Source: Mesorhizobium sangaii
Lineage (GTDB): Bacteria > Pseudomonadota > Alphaproteobacteria > Rhizobiales > Rhizobiaceae
Length of the DNA stretch: 64,000 nucleotides
NCBI RefSeq assembly: GCF_014207355.1
Contig: NZ_JACHEF010000005.1
Span: forward strand, 434,001-498,000
Direction of reading: 5' to 3'
Part shown: one piece after another, positions 52,692 through 60,028 of the stretch
How positions within the stretch are numbered: position 1 is the first letter of the stretch
Layout: every line of letters starts with the position of its first letter
Made by a program: the position numbers and the translations under genes
The notes under the pieces: generated by a model
The model's database searches: none
Seen by the model: the letters and a program-made list of their open reading frames with translations, nothing else
Told to the model about the DNA's origin: nothing

Positions 52692-53291
52692 TCACGCCCG
52701 CCTCCGCAACATCATCCCATAGTGCACCGCCAGCAGGTCCAGTCCGACCTTCAACAGCTTCGTCACTACATCCCGCCCCTCGCCGGTCTGCTCCGCCAGG
52801 CTCTTGATCGAGCCGCCGGCGCAGCAGACTTTCTGCACCACGGTGGCCACCTCCCAATGGCAGAGCGCCCTCGTGGCGGCGGCATGCGCCCGCCCGGCGT
52901 CGAGCACGCTGTCGGCGATGCCGCCGCCGTGCCGGCCGCCGTCGACGCGCTCGCTCCAGCGCATCGGTTTCACGCTGGCCTGCTGGCTGCAGCGGAAATC
53001 CTCGCGGTAGCGCAGGCCGGCCTCGCGCTGCTGGCGCGACAGCGAGGTGATGCCCAGCAGCGGATCCACATTGCGCACCCGCACGATGCCGCCGGTAGAA
53101 GTGTAGCCGTCATTAGACACCTCGTAGACGCGGTTTGCCTCAGAAGTGCCGACGGCCAGCCGCTTGCGGCCGAATTTGTCGTCCTTCAGCGCGAAATCAT
53201 GGCCGATCTCGTGGCGGATGCGCACCTGCTCCGCCTCGCCCTTCGGCAGTTTTGGCGCCTGCGGTCTTGCGGCTCTGGTTCTCTTGCTCAC
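52692..53291 (-). CDS. DUF6456-domain protein
   Basis: A 199-residue protein. The GTG at 53291 is chosen as start because AGGAG lies 9 bases upstream; the much longer open frame to 54362 overlaps two plus-strand genes and is not coding-like. The C-terminal half fits DUF6456: LSRQQREAGLRYREDFRCSQ, then a variable part, then QKVCCAGGSIKSLAEQTG and KLLKVGLDLLAVHYG. DUF6456 domains occur in alphaproteobacterial proteins thought to act with DNA; the function is not established. The N-terminus is basic. A terminator follows directly. Confidence 0.78.
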   Translation of the reverse strand: MSKRTRAARPQAPKLPKGEAEQVRIRHEIGHDFALKDDKFGRKRLAVGTSEANRVYEVSNDGYTSTGGIVRVRNVDPLLGITSLSRQQREAGLRYREDFRCSQQASVKPMRWSERVDGGRHGGGIADSVLDAGRAHAAATRALCHWEVATVVQKVCCAGGSIKSLAEQTGEGRDVVTKLLKVGLDLLAVHYGMMLRRRA

Positions 53292-53534
53292 GCGGTGGCT
53301 CCTGGTTGGAATTGGGTTGTTGGACTGGGTCGTACAGAACCTGGGTTCTGACGCGCCGCCCCTCACCGCGAGCAGCTCTCGGATAGCGCGGCGTTTCGAG
53401 CAGCTCGATGCGGAGCTGCTCTGGAGGGCAGAACTGGGCGTTGCTGGAGCCGCGGCCATGTCTGCATCCGCGCTAATGGAACCAGCGCGGTTTCGCGACG
53501 TTATGCGCCGTCGAGGAACACGGGAGACATACCG

Positions 53535-53816
53535 ATGACAGCTTTCATGCCGGTCACGCTGCGCTTTTGCGACAACAAAACCATGCTGGTCGGTTCGGTG
53601 GCCGAGGCTGCCAACGCGCTTAAGCAGCAATGGCCCGACAAGACAGCACCTGGCTATGTCGAGGCGGCCCGGCTCGTTGCTCTGGCCGTGGACGGCACCT
53701 GTTGCCAGCGCATCGCCTTCGATGCCCTCACCAGGGAGGCCAGGCAACAGAACATCTTGGTGGCCAGGCCGAAAAGCCGGGCCCATGACTGGCTGGACGC
53801 CGTGGCCAGCCCGTGA
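53535..53816 (+). CDS. DUF982-domain protein, copy 1
   Basis: A 93-residue protein fitting DUF982: PVTLRFCDNKTMLVGSVAEA, then LKQQWPDKTAPGYVEAARLV and a helical end (ALTREARQQNILV). DUF982 proteins are about 80-110 residues, almost limited to Rhizobiales and often found in several copies; their role is unknown. A second, more divergent DUF982 gene follows on the same strand. No clear ribosome-binding site was found, but the domain match sets the frame. Confidence 0.8.
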   Translation: MTAFMPVTLRFCDNKTMLVGSVAEAANALKQQWPDKTAPGYVEAARLVALAVDGTCCQRIAFDALTREARQQNILVARPKSRAHDWLDAVASP

Positions 53817-53936
53817 GGGTTGTGCGGTTCGGCCGGGCCGGGCCGAAACTGTGATGCAACCGCCAGCCAGCGTGGCGCGTTGATTAGAGCGGGGTTTACA
53901 GCCTCGCGCAGAGTGAAGGTGAACGCCGTGGGTACG

Positions 53937-54245
53937 ATGAAGACGGGAGTGCCGCTCAAGGTGCGGATGGACGGGCAGATCGAAGAGATCGACAGCGTCA
54001 GCGAGGCCGCCGACTTCCTGCAGCGCTGGCCGCTCGAACGCCGCGGTCACGTCTACCGCAGCGCGCTCAACGCATGCAGTGCTGCCATTGCCGCGCAGAT
54101 TTCCGAATCCGACGCCATGAAAGTATTCACCGGTTTTGCCAGGGTGGCAGACATCCTGGTCGCTGAGAGCGGGCCGTCGATGATGCTCGAGACTAGGACG
54201 GTGCAAAGCCGCATGCCCAAGCAAGGCCGGCAGGTGCCGAAATAG
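53937..54245 (+). CDS. DUF982-domain protein, copy 2
   Basis: A 102-residue DUF982-like protein: PLKVRMDGQIEEIDSVSEAA, then LQRWPLERRGHVYRSALNAC and a helical FTGFARVADILVAESG end. It parallels the upstream gene in size and order of elements, so the pair is probably an old tandem duplication. The start is uncertain: ATG at 53937 matches homologue length, but GTG codons at 53913 and 53919 are possible. A palindromic repeat begins 15 bases after the stop. Confidence 0.75.
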   Translation: MKTGVPLKVRMDGQIEEIDSVSEAADFLQRWPLERRGHVYRSALNACSAAIAAQISESDAMKVFTGFARVADILVAESGPSMMLETRTVQSRMPKQGRQVPK

Positions 54246-54259
54246 GGCGACGAGGTTTC

Positions 54260-54283
54260 TTTCTCCCCGTCCACGGGGAGAAA
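54260..54283. repeat. Palindromic intergenic repeat (Rhizobiales type)
   Basis: TTTCTCCCCGT (54260-54270) and ACGGGGAGAAA (54273-54283) pair perfectly around CC, followed by TGCCCGGCAGGGCAATGAG, which forms a second short stem. The unit matches the widely scattered rhizobial intergenic palindromes and may also terminate the DUF982 transcript. Confidence 0.7.
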
Positions 54284-54362
54284 TGCCCGGCAGGGCAATG
54301 AGCGGCGGCGCCAGCGCTTCGGTCGGATGCTGGAAGTTCATTTCTGTTTTCAATCCCGCCAC

Positions 54363-54416
54363 GTCATCGCCCCCTCATCCGCCTGCCGGCACCTTCTCCT
54401 TGTAAACGGGAGAAGC
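54363..54416. repeat. Second palindromic repeat, opposite orientation
   Basis: CCCCTCATCCGCCTGCCGGC then CTTCTCC (54393-54399) and GGAGAAG (54409-54415) form the same kind of element, inverted relative to 54260-54283. It overlaps the 3' end of the GcrA-family frame. Confidence 0.65.
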
Positions 54417-55061
54417 GATGCTCACCCCATCTCCGCCGCAAAAAACGCGGCGGCGGAAACGCGTCTGGTGATAGGTGCAATAGCTTTTCAGCGCCTTTGT
54501 CCGCATGCCGCAGCACAGCATGTCGGTGCCCGGCCGGCCGCCCGGCGTATCGTTTTCACTATCTTCTTCCAGCGTCAGGTCCAGCGGCGCGCGGCAGCGG
54601 TCGAACAGGCAGTCTATGAAGCGCATCGCCACGCCATGTGGCTGGCGGCCGAGGGCCGCACGAGGCGGCACCGGCATCTCCAGGCGATAGGCCTCGCCGT
54701 CGGCCACCAGCACACTCTCTTCGCGCACCAGCAGTCGTCGCGGCTCGCGCTTCGGCCGGAGCGGCATGCCGGCGACGCCGGTGGCACGCGCGACGTCGAT
54801 CGTGTCGGACGCCTTGGCGATGGCCGTGCCCGTTCCGTTCGCCCGCTTGCTCGCCTTGCGTTTGCCGGCTGGCAGCCGCTTGCCACTGGCAAAGCCGATC
54901 GCGTCCAGCATGGCGTTGCGGTGCACGATGCCGATGATGGCGTTGCGTGACACCAGACTGCCACGCAGCACAGTGAAAGCCGCCGCTATCTTCGAGGCGG
55001 AAAGCCCGTCCTTCAGCCAGCGGGCGATCTCTTGCAATTCCGCGTCGGTATAGCTTGCCAT
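54375..55061 (-). CDS. GcrA-family regulator, divergent member
   Basis: A 228-residue protein with a GcrA-type N-terminal helix-turn-helix (ELQEIARWLKDGLSASKIAA then LVSRNAIIGIVHRNAM) and a cysteine-bearing C-terminal part (CLFDRCRAPLD, MLCCGMRTKALKSYCTYHQ) like the FCG...SYC..H end of GcrA. GcrA binds sigma-70 and methylated promoters in the alphaproteobacterial cell cycle; this longer, accessory copy with a Lys/Arg-rich linker is probably not the housekeeping one. Its last 12 codons (SPVYKEKVPAGG) are encoded by a palindromic repeat, so the tail is acquired. It lies next to an S24 repressor locus. Confidence 0.8.
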   Translation of the reverse strand: MASYTDAELQEIARWLKDGLSASKIAAAFTVLRGSLVSRNAIIGIVHRNAMLDAIGFASGKRLPAGKRKASKRANGTGTAIAKASDTIDVARATGVAGMPLRPKREPRRLLVREESVLVADGEAYRLEMPVPPRAALGRQPHGVAMRFIDCLFDRCRAPLDLTLEEDSENDTPGGRPGTDMLCCGMRTKALKSYCTYHQTRFRRRVFCGGDGVSIASPVYKEKVPAGG

Positions 55062-55185
55062 CTCAAGGTTCCTTCCAAATTCTGCCTTCGGCCGTGCGCC
55101 GTCGGGCAGGCGCCGGGTTCGGCCGGATGCCTAGGCCGCAGTCAGGGTTGTCTTGTTCGGGGGCCGGCTGGCGCCAGCTTTAGCC

Positions 55186-55573
55186 TCAGCCGGAGCGGGC
55201 TCGCCGCTCGGCCGGTTCAGCGAGCCGCGAAAGCCGCGTCTCGGCCGTTTTTCTGTCGGAGGCGGAAACCGCCCTGCCCGTCAGTGCGTCGCGCAGGATC
55301 ACAGTGCCGTCCTGCGTGCGGATGCATGACCGGCCTGCTGGATCGGCAGAACCCGGGCCAGCGCCATCTCGATCGAATTGGGGGCCGGAGTCGCAGGGAG
55401 CGGCGGCTCCGGCCCGTTCCGGTCGCCTGTGACGGGCGGACCGGATCCGAGGCCAATGCAATCAGGCAAGGCGCCTCGGGCTTCGCGCCGGCCGGGGAGG
55501 ACGGCCGGGACGGAAGGGAATGGCTGGCGGTGGTGACCGCCACGGCGCCATCGAATCTGGACAGGTTTTGCAT
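55186..55573 (-). pseudogene. Probable frameshifted gene, divergent from S24 repressor
   Basis: The ATG at 55573 opens a coding-like frame (MQNLSRFDGAVAVTTASHSL then PEAPCLIALASDP). The coding-like character then continues in a second frame (PATPAPNSIEMALARVLPIQ) and a third (IRTQDGTVILRDALTGRAVS), each open only in its part. Two frameshifts in about 390 bases are implied, by decay or sequencing error. The shared 19-bp element lies 6 bases upstream of the ATG. Confidence 0.45.
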
Positions 55574-55578
55574 GTCCG

Positions 55579-55597
55579 TATATAAGCATAACTCAAA
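55579..55597 (-). promoter_or_regulatory. 19-bp shared element, copy 1
   Basis: Read on the minus strand this is TTTGAGTTATGCTTATATA, identical over all 19 bases to 56793-56811 on the plus strand. It sits immediately upstream of the frameshifted gene start and 51 bases from the S24 repressor start. The TTATATA end could also serve as a -10 element. Confidence 0.8.
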
Positions 55598-55647
55598 AAT
55601 CTATGCAAGCCATTCTTTCATAGACGAGAGCCACTTTCATCACTCAC

Positions 55648-56352
55648 ATGGGCGCCATGGCAAAAACGCAACTGTCGATCAAGGTCGGGGCGGCGATCCG
55701 CCAGGCGCGCAAGCAGCGCGGCCTGGTCATGCGCCACATTGCCGAGCATAACGACACCGATGTCGCCGCGGTCGGCAATTGGGAAACCGGCCGCAACCTG
55801 CCCAAGACCGAGAACCTGTTGAAGACCGCCGCTTTCCTGCGCGTCGATCCGGTGGCGCTGGGCAAGGGCGAGGTCGTCTTCCTCGATGACGCCGGCCCGG
55901 TCGCCGACGTGGAGATCGTCACCGATGCCGGCCCACCGCCCGCCGGACCGATGGATATCCCGGTGCTGGGCGCGGCCGTTGGCGGCGATGACGGCGACTT
56001 CACCTTGAACGGCGAGCCGGCCGGCTATGTCCAGCGTCCGCCCGGCATCCGCAAACTCCCCAAGGTGTTCGCGCTGCACGTGCTGTCCGATTCTATGGTG
56101 CCGCGCTACGAACCGGGCGACATGATCTATTGCGGCGGCCGCGAGGCGGTGCCCGGCGACCATGTCGTCATCGAGACCTTTCCTGAAGAAAACGAGCGCA
56201 ACGGCAAGGCCTTCATCAAGAAACTGGTCAAGCGCACGACTGCGGAACTGGTGGTCGAGCAGTACAATCCGCCGAAGACGCTGATCTTCAACCGCTACGC
56301 CATAAAACAGGTCTGGCGCGTCATCCCGCTCAAGGAACTGTTGGGGTATTAG
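55648..56352 (+). CDS. XRE/S24 phage-repressor-type regulator
   Basis: A 234-residue LexA/CI-like protein. The N-terminal helix-turn-helix (about 10-65) has VGAAIRQARKQRGLVMRHIA and VGNWETGRNLPKTENLLKT. The C-terminal S24 peptidase-like domain has the catalytic serine in HVLSDSMVPRYEPGD and the lysine in AFIKKLVKRTT, so autocleavage is possible. A second in-frame ATG lies at 55657; neither start has a good ribosome-binding site. It is divergent from a frameshifted gene whose 5' element recurs before the gene at 56871, which suggests a small regulon of this repressor. Confidence 0.9.
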   Translation: MGAMAKTQLSIKVGAAIRQARKQRGLVMRHIAEHNDTDVAAVGNWETGRNLPKTENLLKTAAFLRVDPVALGKGEVVFLDDAGPVADVEIVTDAGPPPAGPMDIPVLGAAVGGDDGDFTLNGEPAGYVQRPPGIRKLPKVFALHVLSDSMVPRYEPGDMIYCGGREAVPGDHVVIETFPEENERNGKAFIKKLVKRTTAELVVEQYNPPKTLIFNRYAIKQVWRVIPLKELLGY

Positions 56353-56380
56353 AGCGGCGGCGCCCGCAGCGCCCGTCTCC

Positions 56381-56683
56381 TCACGCCCGCCTCGCTCCCT
56401 CCAGAGGCGCCTCGCGGTCGTTCAGCATCCGGGCTTCGCTGCGTACGCGCTGGCGCTCGTCGATGAACGCCGCCTGGATCGAAATGGCCACGCCCGGCAG
56501 CCCATCGGCGCGGCAGGCCGAGCAGACGATGCGGCCTGAAAGGGCGGCCAGCGGCGTATTCCCCGTTACCCCGAACCGCTTCAGCTGATCGGGCCGCCAC
56601 CACCTGTTGCGGCCGCAATCGGCGCACTCGACCGATATCGAGGCGACATGCGCGATCACTGCTTCCTTGCCTGGCAATGCCAT
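56381..56683 (-). CDS. Small zinc-ribbon-like protein
   Basis: A 100-residue protein with two CxxC pairs (SVECADCGRNRWWRP and GRIVCSACRADGLPG) spaced as in a zinc ribbon or treble clef. The remainder is helical and charged (AAFIDERQRVRSEARMLNDR). No named family is recognised. It lies between the S24 repressor and the 122-residue gene, convergent with the former. Similar small CxxC proteins are frequent near phage-like regulators; the role is unknown. Confidence 0.65.
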   Translation of the reverse strand: MALPGKEAVIAHVASISVECADCGRNRWWRPDQLKRFGVTGNTPLAALSGRIVCSACRADGLPGVAISIQAAFIDERQRVRSEARMLNDREAPLEGARRA

Positions 56684-56792
56684 CGCCCCTGCCTCGTCTT
56701 TTGTTCCTGATTTGTTCGCATAATCCTGTGTTTTAGGCCGCGAGTCGAGTCGCCCATCTCAAAGATTGCCAAAAGTTTTTCTTCTGCAATTA

Positions 56793-56829
56793 TTTGAGTT
56801 ATGCTTATATAAACTCACAAAATGTGAGT
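56793..56829 (+). promoter_or_regulatory. 19-bp shared element, copy 2, plus ACTCACA palindrome
   Basis: Positions 56793-56811 repeat the 55579-55597 element exactly. It is followed by ACTCACA (56813-56819), AAA, and TGTGAGT (56823-56829), a perfect dyad. The first part also forms TGAGTT-N11-AACTCA (56795-56817). The start codon of the next gene is 42 bases on. Confidence 0.8.
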
Positions 56830-56870
56830 CGGGGCGCGAACCGCCCGCCGCATCGTATCCGGGAGTGACG

Positions 56871-57239
56871 ATGGACGCCCTTGCCGCCGATTTCGCCCGC
56901 GCCTGCGGTTACACAGGCGACAGCCCTGCTCTGCTTGAAGCTTTCGACGCGATCCGCCGCAATGGCATCGACCGCGCCCGCCATGATCATGTCAGGCGCA
57001 AGGCCGTCATCGACGCGCTGAAACACTCGGAGGCGCTGTTCCTGGCGGCGATCGGTCCGGCGCTGTCGGCGCAAGAAGCCGTCGAGGACGCCGCCCGCTT
57101 CATCGCCTTCTGGCGCAACATGCCGCGCTGGCGCCAGGAGCGGCGCCTGCCCGACCTCATCAGAGCCAGACAGCAGCGCCTCGTGGCACGCTACTTCCGC
57201 CGTTACAGCCACCGGATATGGTTACTGGAAGCGGCGTGA
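56871..57239 (+). CDS. Hypothetical protein under the shared element
   Basis: A 122-residue helical, basic protein. GGGAG with 5-base spacing supports the ATG at 56871; the frame upstream (to 56766) overlaps the operator and is not used. Helices include ALAADFARACGYTGDSPALL, AVIDALKHSEALFLAAIG and RFIAFWRNMPRWRQERRLPD, and the C-terminus is Arg-rich (RYFRRYSHRIW). No family is recognised. Its promoter shares a 19-bp element with the S24 repressor's divergent partner, so control by that repressor is likely. Confidence 0.7.
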   Translation: MDALAADFARACGYTGDSPALLEAFDAIRRNGIDRARHDHVRRKAVIDALKHSEALFLAAIGPALSAQEAVEDAARFIAFWRNMPRWRQERRLPDLIRARQQRLVARYFRRYSHRIWLLEAA

Positions 57240-57276
57240 GGCGGTCACGGTTGACGTGACGCGCCGATCGTTTTAT

Positions 57277-57308
57277 AGAACCAAATAGTTCCAGAACTAA
57301 ATGGTTCC
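57277..57308. promoter_or_regulatory. Tandem ArsR operator
   Basis: Two adjacent 16-bp direct repeats, AGAACCAAATAGTTCC (57277-57292) and AGAACTAAATGGTTCC (57293-57308). Each is itself a dyad, GAAC-N6-GTTC. The array ends 3 bases before the ArsR start codon, leaving no room for a ribosome-binding site. Confidence 0.85.
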
Positions 57309-57311
57309 ATA

Positions 57312-57647
57312 ATGGCAATTCAAATCTCCCTCGACGACACATTCGCCGCGCTGGCCGATCCGACGCGCCGCGCCATCCTTGCCCGGTTGCTCGACGGCGA
57401 AGCCTCGGTCGCCGAACTGGCGCAACCTTTCGCGCTGACCGTGCGGGCAATCTCCAAGCATGTCGGCGTGCTGGAGCAGGCGGGCCTGGTCACCCGCAGC
57501 CGGTCGGCGCAGAAGCATCTGAGCCGCATCGAGCTCAAGCCGCTGCGCGACATCGACCGCTGGCTCGACGGCTACCGCAAGCTTGGGGAAGGCCGCTTCG
57601 ACCGCATGGAAGACTTGCTGCGGCGCGGCGCGGACAAACCGGAATGA
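57312..57647 (+). CDS. ArsR-family repressor
   Basis: A 111-residue winged-helix regulator: TFAALADPTRRAILARLLDG, ALTVRAISKHVGVLEQAGLV and the wing TRSRSAQKHLSRIEL are typical ArsR features. It has no CxC metal motif, and its gene is fused by overlap to an AHSA1/SRPBCC gene, placing it in the SRPBCC-linked, non-metal ArsR group. A tandem dyad operator reaches to 3 bases before the ATG, so the mRNA may be leaderless and strongly autoregulated. First gene of a three-gene operon. Confidence 0.93.
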   Translation: MAIQISLDDTFAALADPTRRAILARLLDGEASVAELAQPFALTVRAISKHVGVLEQAGLVTRSRSAQKHLSRIELKPLRDIDRWLDGYRKLGEGRFDRMEDLLRRGADKPE

Positions 57648-58138
57648 GCACGCCCATGGCTTCGACAGCCGATCGCAGCTTTGCCATCGAACGGATTTTC
57701 GACGCTCCGGTCGAGCGTGTCTTCCGGCTGTGGACAGATCCTGCACTGGTAGCTCAATGGTGGGGCATCAAGGACTGCACCATCCCGCATTGTGTGCTCG
57801 ACGTGCGTGTCGGCGGCCGCTGGCGCATCGACATGCGCACCTCGAGCGGCGCGCTCTACCGCAACCAGGGCAGCTATCTCGAAATCGTGGCGAATAGCCG
57901 ACTGGTTTATTCCGACGAGCCGGATCCCGAATTGCGCGAATGGGCCGGCAAGCCGCCGGGGCAAAGCCGCCATACGGTGACCTTCACGCCGGATGCGCAG
58001 CGAACCCACGTCCATTTCGAGGTGACGCTGGCCAGCGCCGCCGACCGCGAGCGCCTGCTGGCACTCGGCATGCGCGGCGGCTGGACGCAGAGCTTCGACC
58101 GGCTCGAGCAGCTGATAGGAGGCAACCATGCTGGCTGA
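57644..58138 (+). CDS. SRPBCC/AHSA1-family protein
   Basis: A 164-residue START-like (Bet v1 fold) protein of the Aha1/AHSA1 group. It shows AIERIFDAPVERVFRLWTDP, the GGRWRIDMRTSSGALYRNQG strand pair and the C-terminal helix GGWTQSFDRLEQLIG. These proteins bind hydrophobic ligands in a deep pocket, and in ArsR pairs they often seem to sense or detoxify. The ATG overlaps the arsR stop (ATGA, 57644-57647) and its end overlaps the next gene by 11 bases. Confidence 0.92.
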   Translation: MSTPMASTADRSFAIERIFDAPVERVFRLWTDPALVAQWWGIKDCTIPHCVLDVRVGGRWRIDMRTSSGALYRNQGSYLEIVANSRLVYSDEPDPELREWAGKPPGQSRHTVTFTPDAQRTHVHFEVTLASAADRERLLALGMRGGWTQSFDRLEQLIGGNHAG

Positions 58139-58952
58139 AAACGCCGAGCCGACCACGCAGGCCGTCCTGTCGCGGGATGGAACGCCGATCGCCTGCGAGC
58201 GCCGTGGAAAGGGCCATCCGCTCATCCTCGTCGACGGCGCGCTTTGCTCCCGCACCATGGGTCCGAGCCTTCAACTCGCCAAGGCGCTTGAAGGCAGCTT
58301 CACCGTGTTCCGCTACGACCGCCGTGGTCGTGGCGACAGTGGCGACACCGCGCCCTACGCCGTCGAGCGCGAAGTCGACGACATCGAGGCCGTGCTCCGG
58401 GCCACCGGCGGCGAGGCCTTCGTCTGGGGCATGTCGTCGGGCGCCATGCTGGCGCTGATGGCGGCAAGCCGCCTGCCCGGCATCGGCAAGCTGGCGCTCT
58501 ACGAGGCGCCGCTGATCGTCGACGACAGCCGCAAGACCACGCAAGGCGACTGGGCAGCGATCCGGGCCGCGGTCGCCGAAGACCGGCGTGGTGACGCCGT
58601 GACCGCCTTCCTCAAATCGGTCGGCATGCCTGGCCTACTGATTGTCTTCATGCGGCTGACGCCAATTTGGTCGAAGCTCAAGGCGGTGGCGCACACACTG
58701 CCCTATGACGGCGCCATCGTTGCCGGCGATCAACTCGGCAAGACGCTCGACCCTGCCCGCTGGACCTCGGCGCGCATGCCGATACTGGTGACCGATGGCG
58801 GCAAGAGCCCGCGCTGGATGCAGCATGGCAACAAGGCGCTGGCCGAGGCGCTGCCCAATGCCCGCTACCGGACGCTGGCCGGCCAGAACCACATGCTGAA
58901 ACCCGCCGCGCACGCACCCGTGCTGACGGCGTTTTTCAACGGGCGGGAGTAG
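58128..58952 (+). CDS. Alpha/beta-fold hydrolase
   Basis: A 274-residue alpha/beta hydrolase. The nucleophile elbow is GMSSG with Ser103; LILVDGALCSRTM is the oxyanion strand, FRYDRRGRGDSGD the typical second motif and AGQNHMLKPAAHAP the terminal histidine region. It overlaps the SRPBCC gene by 11 bases and is the last gene of the ArsR operon. This combination of ArsR, SRPBCC and hydrolase suggests handling of a small lipophilic ester or lactone; the substrate is unknown. Confidence 0.9.
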   Translation: MLAENAEPTTQAVLSRDGTPIACERRGKGHPLILVDGALCSRTMGPSLQLAKALEGSFTVFRYDRRGRGDSGDTAPYAVEREVDDIEAVLRATGGEAFVWGMSSGAMLALMAASRLPGIGKLALYEAPLIVDDSRKTTQGDWAAIRAAVAEDRRGDAVTAFLKSVGMPGLLIVFMRLTPIWSKLKAVAHTLPYDGAIVAGDQLGKTLDPARWTSARMPILVTDGGKSPRWMQHGNKALAEALPNARYRTLAGQNHMLKPAAHAPVLTAFFNGRE

Positions 58953-59091
58953 CCTCGTCCGGTAAGAACAACTTCGTGGAAGGAGAGAGCTTGCCATCGC
59001 TGCCATGTGACCGAGCCCTCGCCGCATCCGGCTTGCGAAACCGTCGTGGCCCGTGGCATCTGTCTGACTCAACGGACCGATCCCCAGCAGC

Positions 59092-59892
59092 ATGGCAGCA
59101 CGACCACCCGCCGGAAAACCGCCCAGCAGCAGGCCACCCGCCGGCAACGCTCGCACGGGCAAGCCGCATACTGGCAAGCCGTTGGGCGTCAGCCTCAACC
59201 GGGCATTGTCGAAGCTCGGCCTGTGCTCACGCACGCAGGCCGAGGTCCTGATCGCCGAGGGCCGTGTACGCGTCGGCGGCAAGGTGGTGCGCAATGCGAC
59301 CCTTCGTGTCGACCTCAACCGCGACCGCATCGTCGTCGACGACCGGCCGGTGGTTGCCGAGCGCAAGGTCTATCTCATCCTCAACAAGCCGCGCGGGCTG
59401 GTCACCACGCGCAACGACCCGCAACAGCGCGACACCGTCTATGCCTGCCTCGACGGGCTCGACCTGCCCTTCGTCTCGCCGGTCGGCCGCCTCGACAAGG
59501 CCAGCGAAGGCTTGCTGTTGATGACCAACGACACCCAGTTTGCGAACCGGCTGATGGACCCGGCCTCGCATCTGCCCAAGACCTACCACGTGCAGATTGG
59601 TACGGTGCCCGACGCCGCGATGCTGGAAAGATTGCGCGCCGGCGTCACCGTCGACGGCGAGACCCTGACCACGATCGCGATCGAGCTTCTGCGCAGCGGC
59701 GGCCGCACCGCCTGGCTGGAGATCGTGCTCGACGAGGGCCGCAACCGCCACATCCGCCGCCTGCTTGCCGCGCACGGCATCGAAGTGCTGCGGCTGATCC
59801 GCATCGCCATCGGCCGCCTGCAACTCGGCGACCTCGCCAAGGGCAAGGCGCGGCACCTGACGCCGGAGGAATTGGCGCTGCTGGCGGGGTAA
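59092..59892 (+). CDS. Pseudouridine synthase (RsuA/RluB/RluE family)
   Basis: A 266-residue RNA-modifying enzyme that isomerises uridine in rRNA. It starts with a basic, Pro/Gly-rich tail (GKPPSSRPPAGNARTGKPHT), followed by an S4 RNA-binding domain (about 33-80: LNRALSKLGLCSRTQAEVLI). The catalytic domain has the nucleophile Asp in VGRLDKASEGLLLMTND and the closing motif DEGRNRHIRRLLAAHGIEV. The exact target (16S or 23S) cannot be assigned. It is a single gene. Confidence 0.93.
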   Translation: MAARPPAGKPPSSRPPAGNARTGKPHTGKPLGVSLNRALSKLGLCSRTQAEVLIAEGRVRVGGKVVRNATLRVDLNRDRIVVDDRPVVAERKVYLILNKPRGLVTTRNDPQQRDTVYACLDGLDLPFVSPVGRLDKASEGLLLMTNDTQFANRLMDPASHLPKTYHVQIGTVPDAAMLERLRAGVTVDGETLTTIAIELLRSGGRTAWLEIVLDEGRNRHIRRLLAAHGIEVLRLIRIAIGRLQLGDLAKGKARHLTPEELALLAG

Positions 59893-60028
59893 GTGGCGGG
59901 TGCAAGACCCCTTCAACCGCGACACCTCAAAAAAATTCTTGCTCCCCACCGATGATTTCCCCTCACCCGCGCTGTCCTGATCTACGGGCGCTGGAATGGT
60001 ACGGCGGCCGGAAGAAGCGAGGTGATCC

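Noticed and set aside
53292..54362. N-terminal extension of the DUF6456 frame
   Set aside because: It overlaps two DUF982 genes on the other strand, lacks family features, and a GTG with AGGAG at 53291 gives a better start.
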